DNA of 64,000 bases from Agelas oroides (lineage: Eukaryota; Porifera; Demospongiae; Agelasida; Agelasidae): positions 6,252,429-6,316,428 of the forward strand of contig OX422203.1 in assembly GCA_949130485.1 (NCBI GenBank), given 5' to 3'. Of the stretch, positions 1-20,322 are shown in pieces (within the stretch, counting starts at the first letter, position 1; each line of letters opens with the position of its first letter). The translations under genes were made by a program, and so were the position numbers. Below the pieces are notes generated by a model. It was given only the letters and a program-made list of their open reading frames with translations, did not search any database and was not told where the DNA came from.

Positions 1-42
1 GAACAATCCACAAACAAACTGTGTTTTCCTCCAATAACCTAC

Positions 43-3006
43 CAGGTGTTGGTGTAGGTCTGTAGCTTGGTGTTCCCTGGATGGAGGTTGGTGAAACTGC
101 CACGGTGAGTGAGTCTTGATGACTGTACACTGATGTCACTGACCACGATAGAATCAGTGGTGGTGAAGGAGTTGATAACACAGGTAAAGGCAGGGAATCA
201 TGTCTTAAAGTCTTTGGTACACAGACTAATAGCAACGGAGATTGACCAACGTAATAACAGAGTTTAAATTGAGAGTCCTGTTTTACAGATTGTCCTATCA
301 AATATAGTAATCTCACAGATGATCATCCACACAACCATACTGATTGACTTCACTGTTACATGTGTCAGTTTGAGCTTACTTATTGATGTGCTTAGATCAA
401 AGTATATACAGTGGAACCCCTCTACAACGAAAACTGTTAATTTATTTCCAGTAGGCGTGGCAATGCGTACTCAGGCTGTTGAGCACATGTTGCCAACAAG
501 GAATGTGCAGTATTTGAAACTAGTATTAGTTGAAAGAAGTAGATGAGTGTCAGCATTATCAGGTCAATTTTGTACAATTCAAGTACTGACGGAGCTGGAA
601 AACCTGTCCACTTTCCAAATTGTTGAGGTGTATGTAAATCAGGGTATGAAACATTTATACAGACTGCTGTTTGGGCCATACACATTCTTCCAGATAATCA
701 CAAGGTACGCAATTCATAAGGGTACTACTGTACAGTATTATACATTTGCATGGTGTTTGCACTGTTCTCTCCATTAGATGTATCGATCCATGCACATTCC
801 ATACACTCATCTTTCTTGTTTTGTTAATATACCATTACTGAGTTTGGAGAATGAGAATATACACATTCACATTACCTGTATGTACACTAACTGTTCTTCT
901 TCTCACCAGTATGTGGAGTTGACAGAGGGCTTGAGGTTAGCAGAGGGCTTGAAGTTGGCAGAGGGCTTGAAGTTGGCAGAGGGCTTGAAGTTGGCAGAGA
1001 GCTTGAAGTTGACAGAGGGCTTGAAGTTGGCAGAGGGCTTGAAGTTGACAGAGGGCTTGAAGTTGGCAGAGGGCTTGAAGTTGGCAGAGAGCTTGAAGTT
1101 GACAGTGGGCTTAAAGTTGGTAGATGGCTTAAAGTCTGCTGTGATGTCAAGACTGCAGCAGAAAATCAAAACAAATGAAAAGAACAGTGATAGCAGTGAC
1201 CCTCTCAATACCAGGTATGCCTAAAGGCTAAGTACTCTATGCTTGTTCTGCTGCCATGAAAATGTGTCACAGCAATTCACTAGCGCTTACCTATCGAAGC
1301 GCTTACATCAAGGTATACATTGGTGTAGCTTTCAGTTGCCATAACTTTTCTCACTGCAATCCATCTTACATTAAAAGATGGCGTAAAAAAGACCGAAATT
1401 TCTGCAGAGATGTTCAGATTAGGCTGTAGTGAGCATGTCCTATTCCTGCATCCATCCAATATATGCACAGCAAGTTTGTCACCTTCCAGGACTGGCAGTG
1501 GATTTGTTAAGTTCCTTGATTTACAGCTCTGTGTGACACTGCTACTGTCTCTTCTTGTACGAATGTTGGTGAAGTTTTCTCGTGTAAAACGATCACCCAT
1601 TCTTCTATAGACTCCTACACGCAACCGAAACTTATTATTATTCTTATTTCCTTCATCATTGTAAAAGAAACAAGTGTGTACTGACACAATGCTGCCATTG
1701 CACGAGACTTTATCAGGAAGAAAGTATGTTCCACCACCACCATTGATCCTGTTACTCTCATTGAGAGGCCGTATCAGCCGGCCAAGGGAGCAGTCCTGGG
1801 GATCTGAAAGAGTAATTGCTATTATAGAGGGTTGTGTGATGACACCATCAAATATGTACTTCTTGACAGTAGGGTTGTGTGTGGTCATCTTGAGTAGCAG
1901 AAAGCTACCAAGAGAACACCAATCACTTAAGCTGTTTACATGAACACAAGCTACTAGTTTTTATCATAAGGCTGATGGCCTGCTGTCAGTATAAGCTTAC
2001 TTGCATGCTTCTGTGAGACAACAGATAATATGCTGTACTCATAGCACATTATTAGAAGTCACTGATTCGGTTAGTCTCATGGCTACACAACTCCTATAAT
2101 ATTATATCACAACATCTAGCATCTTGGGATGTAATTTGAAATTGGATTCTGGCTGTCTTTGTACATGTGATGATCATGTTTACCAATTGCTTATGGAACT
2201 GATCTATAGTTTGTCAATCTATGAAACCACAAGAGTTTCTGTTTTAGTTACACCAAAACCGATAGCTGTCTACAGCTACTGGACTGGACATATCTATGGT
2301 CACACCCACCAGCACTACATGTAACTGTGCATGGGGCTAGAAAGGTCTGATGGTGGCTGAAGGTTATGCAAGTATTCAAGTTGTTAACATTCTGCAGTGT
2401 ACACTTTCATGTACAGTCTCACCACAGCCTTTTGACTAGATCCTTTTTTTTATGAGGCAATCCGTGACGCTACTACACTTGGGGTATGGTGCTAGCTGGT
2501 AATCTGGTATCATGCACAATTCCTGCTGGAAAAGGGTCAGCAACACCACACTAGGTGGCTTGGAGCTGTTATAGCTACATATAGCTGTCAAAATGAGCAT
2601 AGGTTTCAGCTGCTGTCACAAGCTAACCAATCAGCAACTGGTCAGTCAGTTCAGATATTCAATGCGTACATTAATGCGTTTGCATATTTGAAACACAAGC
2701 TAAAACATTTAGGAGAACCTTTTACTGTGTAGATACCATAATACGTTTCTGAAGACCTAACAGTTTGTAGTTACCGATTATGTTCGGTCACTAATCGCTA
2801 GTGTACATGATTCGTGAACAATCAATGAACCACATCTCTTAAAAATGAAAGGCGCAGATATTATGCAAAGTCGCCATGCACTGAGTTTTATAGCTACCTG
2901 TACTTTGGCTTTGTCTCCTCCGCCTTGCTCTGGTGAGGCCTTCATTTTGGTCCTGAAGGATCGCAGTGACCGTCAATACGGCCGCGAGAAGCAGCAACAT
3001 GCGCAT
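43..3006 (-). CDS. RTK gene 0, N-terminal extracellular part (partial, runs off left edge)
   Basis: Four exons join in one frame on the minus strand, all in phase 1. (1) Signal peptide 3006-2898, starting MRMLLLLAAVLTVTAIL and ending ACAG|GTAGCT. (2) Ectodomain 1803-1291, 171 codons, with six cysteines and several N-glycosylation sequons such as NRT and NIS. (3) Mucin-like exon 1152-907, of PLPTSS-type hexapeptides. (4) Ser/Thr/Pro-rich stalk 225-43, ending TPTPG before GTAGGT. The membrane and kinase exons must lie left of base 1. Genes A and B have the same modules followed by kinase exons, so this is inferred to be the next receptor in the tandem array. I do not recognise the ectodomain family; regular alternating hydrophobic stretches suggest a beta-sandwich (inference). 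The stalk acceptor (GCTATTAG|TCTGTG) is less certain than the others. Confidence 0.75.
907..1152 (-). repeat. Coding 18-bp minisatellite (mucin-like exon of gene 0)
   Basis: About twelve 18-bp units (plus-strand core aagttggcagagggcttg) form one 82-codon exon on the minus strand. The acceptor is TTTTCTGCTGCAG and the donor CATACTG|GTGAGA. It encodes PLPTSS / PLSTSS hexapeptides, typical of an O-glycosylated stalk. Because the unit is 18 bp, changes in copy number keep the frame. Confidence 0.7.
1804..2897 (-). other. Intron 1 of RTK gene 0
   Basis: This is the sequence between the signal-peptide exon and the ectodomain exon. I find no further exon with family similarity, no transposon ends and no credible gene on either strand. 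Base 2340 onward is low-complexity AT-rich DNA. Confidence 0.5.
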
Positions 3007-3440
3007 CGTGAACTAGCGCTCTGTTCTGCTAATGAGTATAAAATTGCGCGGGGGACAGTAGGGGCACGGTAAGTAGTGTATTATCGATGGTAGGGCTAGG
3101 GAGTAGCGTAGCTAAGGTCTGGTAATCATGCGCGCGTTCCATTCTTGGCCCCGTATGTACATGTACTTATGCATGGGTCTATATGGGTCTGTTACATCAT
3201 TTTTAACTCTCGGGGGTCCCTGTAAATCCATAGGCATATCTCGATCGTGCTCATGGGCGCAGCTAAGAGGTGGGGTATTGGGAGGGCCCGTGGCATAAGA
3301 TGGTTACAGCACAACAGTGGCATGCAGCGGAACAGAGTCGCAGGCTCAGTCATTAAACATGCTCCAAACCTGACAGTCACACCTTGACCTGATCAAAGTC
3401 ATTGAGAAAGATGTAATAAGAGAGACTGAAGAAAGAGAGG

Positions 3441-3535
3441 GAGAAAAATGACAGTGCATCAAGGAACCTGTGCCCTGGCAAATGCACCCGGCAAATGGCT
3501 GCCATGCTCCAGCCAACTGAGCTACCAAGTGATTC
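3441..3535 (-). mobile_element. tRNA-like SINE fragment
   Basis: The minus strand reads TGGTAGCTCAGTTGGCTGGA, a good pol III A box of tRNA type, followed about 50 bp later by a weak B box (AGGTTCCTTGATG). There is no acceptor-stem pairing, so it is not a functional tRNA. A related copy lies at the equivalent place downstream of RTK gene B (21575-21665, better B box GCTCGAGTCCC). The insertion therefore predates the A/B duplication. Confidence 0.45.
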
Positions 3536-3574
3536 AGCAACTCAGTGGTCAAGTTTGAGTATCTACTTAACACT

Positions 3575-4977
3575 TAGTCTCGGAGCCAGACCCTCGCACG
3601 CAGAGAAGGAAGGTCTGGCTCTTTATGGGATATGGCCTCCTTACAGGCTTCCTATGCAATAATTGAAGGTGTTGATTGGGTGCAAATATGCACGTGCTCA
3701 ATTAGCTACTATAGACTGTCGCTGCCAGTGAAGATACTAGTAACGAACGACCGTTTGATAGTACCTTGGAGAGCGCCACTGCTACTTTTGGCAGGCAATT
3801 TAAACAGCGAATAGCAGGGCAGCCTAGAACTAGTCTCGCAAGCCAGACCCCTTTCCGCGCAGCGCCGATCGCTTTCAGTATGCGGCACGCGGAGGAAGGG
3901 TCTGGAGACTTAGGACCACTTTACGTATATCTCTAGTGAAATTTCAATAGAGCCAATGAAATTGCAGAACGCACAATGAGAGTTCTTTAGTCACATGAAC
4001 ACCGTCATTTTGACATTTATTCTTCGTGCCAGAGAAGGCAGAATAGGCAACTACAACGTTTAGTCGGTTTTAGACGCTCTCATAAGGGCTGTAAGTCGGA
4101 GTGTGAGCTCAGAGCGCGACAACAAGAGGTAATAGTGAACTTTGTGAAAGGCTGAGATGCAGTATTCATGTTTCCGCCCACTGGTAGCGGAGAAACTTGT
4201 TGTTTGGTGCTTCCGTGGACCAATGCTCGTCTGAGATGCCGCCCGAAACCAAGTTCGATCATCGCTCAAACAAACAGTGCAAGTAGCTTGGTAAATAACA
4301 CTGGCGGCAGCTATCTAGTAGGCGTGACCTATGAATAATTGTGTGCTTTACATGTGACTGATTCGTTCACATGAAGTGGTCCTAAGTCTTCCTCCGCGTG
4401 CCGCATACTGAAAGCGATCGGCGCTGCGCGGAAAGGGGTCTGGCTTGCGAGACTAGCCTAGAACTGTGGTGTTGGCTAACGAAATTTGCGTGACTTGTGT
4501 CCATTGCCGTGAATGCCTCGCGGGCTACATCAAGCACGAGCGCCTCCGGAGGGCTTACAATAACTACGATGGACTTACGTCTGCCTCTGTGACTTCCATG
4601 CGCCAAAATTCGCTGATGAACCGTTGAACGTAGACTACCGTAGCAGAGGGACTTTCACAGTTCCACTGCTCGGGTAGTGAAACCGAAGACTTCTATCCCT
4701 TTCATAACAGCTTTCCAGCTGCTCGAGATTCGCTGGAGAATATCTAAGCTAGTTGAACGATGGTCGCTTCGATTCTTGTATCAATCGCTGGTCCGTCAAT
4801 CAAATTCGCCATGTTGTTATTACACGAACACGTGCCTTCGTGGGCAGAAATGTAATTACACAGTCATCAACCAATCAGATTCATCCCGCCGAAATTCCGC
4901 GGACTTCAAATTTGTATGTATGCAAGTTTACCAGACCCTCCTCCTCCTCCGCGTGCGAGGGTCTGGTTCCGAGACTA
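3575..4977. mobile_element. Outer TIR element with 9-bp target duplication (Mutator-like?)
   Basis: The ends are inverted repeats: TAGTCTCGGAGCCAGACC at the left and its near complement GGTCTGGTTCCGAGACTA at the right. The flanks are an exact 9-bp duplication, cttaacact (3566-3574 and 4978-4986). No transposase frame is visible, so the element is non-autonomous. Target duplications of 9 bp are known for Mutator-like transposons; the class assignment is inference. It sits between gene 0 and the 3' end of gene A. Gene B lacks it at the same position. Confidence 0.75.
3831..4455. mobile_element. Inner TIR element nested in 3575-4977
   Basis: Inverted repeats of about 70 bp start TAGTCTCGCAAGCCAGACCC and pair with 4386-4455 almost perfectly. 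The flanking duplication gcctagaac (3822-3830 and 4456-4464) is exact and 9 bp long. It belongs to the same end family as the outer element, so this is a self-nested insertion. No coding capacity is seen. Confidence 0.8.
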
Positions 4978-5146
4978 CTTAACACTGAGCTGCCAGGGAT
5001 CCAGCCAAAGTGCATGAGTAGCACAAATTTGCTGTAATTAGGTCAAATTATTATTTACTCTCATACCAACCAAAACAAAATGAGTGAGACATTATAATCT
5101 TGACCAATGGGATAACTAGTCACATGAAACACAAATTATTGAGCAC

Positions 5147-14928
<9,782 letters not shown>

Positions 14929-15099
14929 GTTGAGCGATTCTCGAACTGCTCCTCGATTTTGTGTCCGAATAAGCAAGTCACACTACTAATCACGCATCAA
15001 CCGCAAAGGGAAATATGTCACTCTGCAAACGCAAGTTATAAGACCCGGAACGGAAACAGTGGAACGTAACGAGCCCTCAGGAAGCCGCCAGACAGATGT

Positions 15100-15159
15100 A
15101 CGTCTGAAGCCAGGGAATACATGTCCTGTTATGTACATGTATTCCCTGGCTTCAGACGT
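15100..15159. repeat. Perfect 25-bp hairpin with 10-bp loop
   Basis: 15100-15124 (acgtctgaagccagggaata and four further bases) is the exact complement of 15135-15159. Shorter flanking arms gacagat / atctgtc extend the pairing. It lies about 170 bp upstream of the gene A start codon and is probably a tiny foldback element. Confidence 0.8.
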
Positions 15160-15300
15160 CCTTTATGCATCTGTCAGGCACATGTACTGCTCTGTCGTTG
15201 TTTAAACGCCTGTCCGCGATAGCGCCTGCTTTAGTTTAGTTCCTATGACTGCGGTTTACGGAAAGTACCACGCCTCCAAACGTCCTAGTCCACCACGTAC

Positions 15301-15773
15301 CAGAGGAGGTTGGAAGCTAGTAATTAGCGACGCGCGCGATCACGCGAAGGTAGCAATTAGTGCTACGTGATGACGTAATCATACAGGCTGCCATTGAGGC
15401 CCATAGTAAAAGGTGAAATCGATTTACACTACGGCGCCCTCGCTTGTTTCAAACAAAACTTGCTCAGTGGATGCTGCCAGGTGAGCTCTAGATCGACCAC
15501 TATAGCTCTTCCTTATACGCGAAGCATTTGAGTGTTTCTTTGGGAATCCCCGTGAAAGATTTTGCGTGTCATAAAATGTCATAGCGGTCTATCTAGAGCT
15601 CACCTAGCAGTATCCACTGAGCGAGTTTTGTTTCAAACAAGCGAGGGCGCCGTAGTGTAAATTGATTTCACCTTTTACTATGGGCCTCAATGGCAGCCTG
15701 TGTGATTACGTCATCACGTAGCTACCATGTACCATTGCGTGTCGCACACGCTACTAGCTTCCAACCTCCTCTG
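15301..15773. mobile_element. Foldback MITE upstream of gene A
   Basis: Arms of about 185-190 bp: 15301-15490 beginning cagaggaggttggaagctag, and 15585-15773 ending ctagcttccaacctcctctg, with strong complementarity. A diverged copy occupies 22098-22955 in gene B. It is non-coding and could provide regulatory sequence to gene A, but nothing shows that it does. Confidence 0.75.
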
Positions 15774-16807
15774 ACATGTACCATGCCAACCGTCCTGACA
15801 TCATTCTACGTAGGAGGCCTCCTGGGAACGAGGCTAGGTCCGCGCGTAGAATCTATGGTAGTGGTCCGAATGCAGGTACTTTCGTCAAAGTGATTTAATT
15901 TTGTGTTAAAGTGTCTGTATAATACCCGATAAAGCAAACACATACTACTATAAAACAAGGGTGATGTCAGTGTCCAATTGTTCCCACAGCTACGATATTA
16001 CTACTGAAAAAGTGAGCATCGACTTCGGTGGGGAGACTCGGCACAGTTCAAACAGCAGCGACGGCGGAGAAGCACCCAGTGCGTAGGTAAGGCTTTGCCT
16101 ATTTTACCGTTACCGTGTTCCGCTTTGAAAAATATTGCTACGAAGCTATGGAGAAAGACTTTAGTTCTACACTCTGGCGTACAAAAGAAAAATCACAGCC
16201 ACATTCTAAAGGTCCAACATAGCTACTCAACAAAAAACGAGTTGTAGTAACAAACTCCTGAGCTGAGAGTAGGCTTACTTCGCGGTCTTCACGTTCAGGT
16301 TAGGTTCTCCGCGTTATTCGCGCGACGATAGCTGTGGTGAAGGGTGGGAACGAGACTAGTTATTTAGTGGTTAGTGCAAAGGCGTTGTTCCGCGATATCA
16401 CGTGCGAAATCGATCCAGGCTCTCCCCTTCCTTTTTTATTTTTCGTCGAGGCGAGGGGAGACTCCGGGAGAGCCGGCGGAAGCAAAATCGAATTGGTAAG
16501 TGAAATTATGAGCTGAATCGCTAGCGTTTATGAGTGCCATTTATGCACGGCCCTTACCTGAAGCGTAGATAAACGAGGGGAGTCCCTCTATAATTTGTAC
16601 GATCTGCGAGCAAACCTGCCGTTGATGGTCGGTCCGTTGCTGCCGTGACAAACAAGAAGTAAGGTGCCGTACGTGCTTCAACTTGAGCCGACTCCGCTAC
16701 GGTTGCCGACGCTGCACTCTGGCAGTAGCTCAGCATTGCTCTTCACCTATTGAGGCTACCTGCTAAGTGCACGAGGACGTTTATGCGCATTTATAATTTA
16801 CGGTATA
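15774..16807. other. Intergenic, no gene recognised
   Basis: Fragments of TIR-type ends occur (gggaacgaggctag near 15825, gggaacgagactag near 16346), without clear partners or target duplications. I see no convincing frame. Confidence 0.4.
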
Positions 16808-17454
16808 CAGTAAAACCTCCGAACAAAGGACGCATTGGGGACAGGCCAGTTGTCCCTTGTAGAGAGGTTGAAAAATAACACTTAACTGTATTATTTTAAT
16901 ATATTCTGCTTCATTTTGATGTTTTTTTTTTTTTTTCAATAGCAAGATGGCAAGAGGAACTCTACTATCATGAGAATGATGCTTATATGAAGGACCACCG
17001 CTGCGGGTTCGGAATACGGAGGTATCCGTATAGGCCATTCGGTATACTTCCGGTAGGCGTGGTAATCTGTGATCGGCTGGGCTATTGAACGCCGCGCATT
17101 TTCGGACCTCTCCGTTGCTTTACGCTGACGAGAAAGGCTAGCACGATGAGCAATAGTGCTAATATAGTGCTCGGTCTTTGAATCCAGCGACGGTGGATTA
17201 CGAAAGCGGTCGACAAGCGTCCGCATTATGTGGGTGTAACTTCACTGTCCGTTTTCGGAGGTAATTTTATATTGGCTAAGGTACGTCGGGGACGGATCAG
17301 TGTCCGTTGTTCGGAGTTGAGAGGTGTCCGCTTCTCGGAGGTTCGAAATGTATTAGTTCTATGGTAAAATCAATCGGGGGAAAGTGAGCCGTCCGCTGTG
17401 CAGAGCCTAGAGGTTGTCCGCTTTTCGGAGGGTCCGTTGTTAGAGGTTTTACTG
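16808..17454. mobile_element. TA-flanked TIR element (pogo-like), copy 1
   Basis: The ends CAGTAAAACCTCCGAACAAA and GTTAGAGGTTTTACTG are inverted repeats flanked by TA on both sides, as in Tc1/mariner-pogo transposons. It is about 85% similar by eye to 44998-45711. A minus-strand frame resembling the two-helix protein of that copy is broken here by a stop after KMRGVQ and by a poly-A expansion at 16922-16936. Confidence 0.75.
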
Positions 17455-17517
17455 TATATAATAGGTATTTACGCCATTAATATTTTTACTTTCTGCACAA
17501 ATCTGTCACAAGAGGTG

Positions 17518-17990
17518 CAAAGGTCTGTGTATTCATTTGTTTCACACGTCACATCGCTTTGCACGGTGTGCAATAACGTCAATGGCCGATTTCACTATAA
17601 GGTGCACATGATACTCATCGCACGGACTGGGGGTCACGCAATGCGCGCGCTCCGTATAGAAAATTCCTGACACTGTGAACAGATCCGTCTCGTATATTTG
17701 CATGCAAGCACCGATTAGCTTGTTTTCTCAGTATAGTTTGCATTGTTATTATAATGAAACTGTTCAGCTAGCTAGTGATACAGAACAAGATACGAAACAA
17801 AATTAATGTAGTATATAGCTAGGTCAAAACTGCAATGTATAGAACAGTACATGAGGAACGAACTATATATAGATCTAGGTACTTATGCCATCAAAACTTT
17901 CTGCACAAACTAGAGGTGCAAAGGTCTGTGTATTCATTTGTTTCATTACGTCACATCGCTTTGCACGGTGTGCAATAACAATTATTACGT
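17518..17990. repeat. Direct repeat pair upstream of the secreted-repeat gene
   Basis: A block of about 65 bp, aaggtctgtgtattcatttg to gtgcaataac and nearby gtcaa, occurs at 17518-17582 and again at 17918-17990. It includes cacgtca / tacgtca, which resembles a CRE half-site. The second copy ends about 110 bp before the likely start codon of the gene at 18102. A promoter role is possible but unproven. Confidence 0.5.
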
Positions 17991-18101
17991 CAATCCGGGA
18001 GTGCAAGAAGTGCAAAGGTCTCTGGTTGCATAAATAAGTGAATATTTTGCTGCTTTGAGTTAGTTTTTGTGCGCGCTATTCCCAATTTCTTTAGGCATGC
18101 A

Positions 18102-18890
18102 ATGGCTTATATAGTAATGTTCAGAGCTGTTCTGATACTTTCCACCCATGCACTTCTTGTCCACGCTAGCTATAGGTGGCTTGGAGACGGATGGTGTGAT
18201 GCTGTTTTCAACACTCGCGAATACAAGTTTGACGACGGTGACTGCTGTGAGTCGACTTGCACGGCACGTCTAAGGACATTTCCGTGCGGAGCGAACGGAT
18301 ACAACTGCAGAATCGTCGAGCCGATCCCGTCGTGGTTTAATCAAACACAACTTTGCTACAAATGGCGTCCGGATGGCGACGGCGGACAATGCGGGGGTGG
18401 GGTTGGCAGAGAACTGTGTGCCGTCGTAGGCTCAAGTACTACCTACTATCGTGACGACACAGACGGACGAGGGGGTGGTTGCCGGATGCAGTGGGGAATT
18501 CGATCGCCGTACAGTCCAGCCTGGTTCCAAAGCGTGAAGATTTGCTACCGCTGGTATGCCGACGGTAACAGTGGTCAATGTGGAGGCGGGGCTGCCACAG
18601 AGCTTTGCGCCACAGTTGGACATTTTACGTCCGAGTACCGAGACGATACGGATGGAAGGGGCGGTGGATGTCGCATGTCGTGGAGGCTACAGATTCCTTC
18701 GAATTCCCCTCAGTGGCTCCGCAACGTAAACTTATGTTACAACTGGTACCCAGACGGAAATAGCGGACAGTGTGGAGGGGGCGTGGGACGGAGCCTATGT
18801 GCCCGAGCAAACTTATGGACCACTTACTACCGAGACGACACAGATGGCCGAGGTGGAGGGTGTCGCATGTCCTGGCAGCTGCGTTTTTGA
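18102..18890 (+). CDS. Secreted protein: LNR-like motif plus three cysteine-rich repeats
   Basis: An intronless 262-codon frame. The first ATG is at 18102; a second at 18117 starts directly at the hydrophobic signal peptide MFRAVLILSTHALLVHA. The mature protein opens with a Lin-12/Notch-repeat-like stretch (LGDGWCDAVFN, then DDGDCCESTC). Three tandem repeats of about 60 residues follow. Each has the order W-x5-7-CYxW, DGxxGQCGGG, LCA, then the nearly invariant YRDDTDGRGGGCRMxW. Four cysteines per repeat suggest two disulfides; the DxDGxGGG loop could bind calcium (inference). The last repeat ends at the stop with QLRF. I do not recognise the repeat as a named family. Orientation is opposite to the RTK array. 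An upstream acceptor-like TTTCTTTAG at about 18086-18094 leaves room for a non-coding first exon. Confidence 0.7.
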   Translation: MAYIVMFRAVLILSTHALLVHASYRWLGDGWCDAVFNTREYKFDDGDCCESTCTARLRTFPCGANGYNCRIVEPIPSWFNQTQLCYKWRPDGDGGQCGGGVGRELCAVVGSSTTYYRDDTDGRGGGCRMQWGIRSPYSPAWFQSVKICYRWYADGNSGQCGGGAATELCATVGHFTSEYRDDTDGRGGGCRMSWRLQIPSNSPQWLRNVNLCYNWYPDGNSGQCGGGVGRSLCARANLWTTYYRDDTDGRGGGCRMSWQLRF

Positions 18891-19632
18891 TTTCATACTG
18901 TGTACTTTAATATACCAATCAACTGAATGTAGTGTCTATTCGTTCATTACCAGCGCGCGCATGCACAAAGCGGAGTTCTCTTCGCCGTCTGTCAGTCTGT
19001 TTACACGCAACGATCACAGTGTAAATATTTGTTTCGAAGTGCATGCTTAACTGCTAAAAACAATCAAAGCGCCTCCATTTTGTGCATTTCCAGCAATTAC
19101 AGGTAATTACAGGAAATTCGATCGCTCGGAAATACTATCGCGGCGTTAATATTTTTAGGAAATTTTATAACGTTTCCTAAGAAATATTATCGCCGCCAGG
19201 AATTTATACTAGCACCTTAATTTTAATGTATACCAATCAACTTATAAAATTAATGTGAACTTATTTACAGTCTAAACCAGTTTACTGTTTTTGAATTCAG
19301 GCAGCAATGTGAGTGAAAATTAATCACAATAAGAAGTATCTTTTTGGGGGTAAGTATGGTAAGTGTAAGGTATTTCTCATAGTGGCTTAAGTGTGTATGT
19401 ATGCATGTGTATGTGTTTTTGTGTGTGTGCATTTGTGTACGTGTATGTGTATGTGTGGTGTGTGTGTGTATGTGTGTGTACACGTGTGTTCATGTGTGTG
19501 TGTGTGCATGTGTGTGTGGATGTGTATAACGATACAATGAAATAAGGGATACTACAGTTACATGCACAGGAGGAAGGACAGAGAATAAAGGAGGAATAAT
19601 TTAGAGAAGGAGAGGAGAAAAAAGACAGCTAC
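18891..19632. other. 3' flank: small inverted repeat and GT-rich tract
   Basis: 19125-19200 holds an imperfect hairpin (atactatcgcggcg paired with cgccg...ataat). 19390-19530 is an irregular (TG)n / TATG tract. No gene is visible. Confidence 0.5.
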
Positions 19633-20120
19633 CAGTGGCGGATCTAGGATTTTCAAAAGGAGGGATCCAGTGTGCACTTGACTGATCACTATACTTGGCG
19701 GAGCGTAATAAAGCGCGCGAAGCGCTCCCGCTAGGGGGGTGTGGGGACCCAAGAAAATTTTCGATTTCAGACCTTCTGAGACCGTTTCTGGTGCCGTTTT
19801 GAAGTGAAGTTGGACGACCTACTGCCAAATCTAGTCATTGTGTTTGAAGCCTTTAAACGCTCGCAGAATTTAAAAGGCGTGGCTCCGCATCGCTCCGCAG
19901 AGGCTTTGTCCGAACTGAATATCTCGAAGCAACTCTAGGCCTAGTCAAACGTCTGGAGATCAGTAAGGAACTGATACGTGAGTGTGTAACTGTGCCTGGT
20001 TGTTGTTGCTGCATGCCACTGCTGCATAATCATTTGATGGACTCGTGCAGTTATGTACGCAAAAATACACTACTAAGCCGCCAAAGGGGGGTGCATTTAC
20101 ACCCCCTAAATCCGCCACTG
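19633..20120. mobile_element. Non-autonomous element with CAGTGGCGG ends
   Basis: The termini CAGTGGCGGATCTAGG and CCTAAATCCGCCACTG are inverted repeats. The flanks are an exact 5-bp duplication gctac (19628-19632 and 20121-20125). It is 488 bp long with no transposase frame. Class is not assigned. Confidence 0.75.
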
Positions 20121-20322
20121 GCTACATAGGAGCGAGGTAATATATGTACACATTACAGGATTGAAGAATGATATAGTGGCTAAGTCATCCCTCTAGGTCT
20201 CTCTCTCAACATTGGTGCCTTTTTTCTATAACAGTTCTGCAAGATGCAAGGATACAACAATAGCAAAGTGCTAACTGATAATTGTACCCTAGGTAGTATA
20301 TAGAGAGGGCTAAATACTTACA

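Noticed and set aside
907-1224. Plus-strand frame with LAEGLK repeats as a protein gene
   Set aside because: The minus strand gives a better explanation: mucin-like codons, acceptor and donor, and matching phase with neighbouring receptor exons.
2898-2946. Minus-strand start MKAS... as the first receptor exon
   Set aside because: That frame ends in phase 0 and has no signal peptide; the overlapping frame starting at 3006 has a clear signal peptide and ends in phase 1 like the following exons.
3441-3535. tRNA gene
   Set aside because: A good A box but no acceptor stem and a poor B box; better explained as a SINE remnant.
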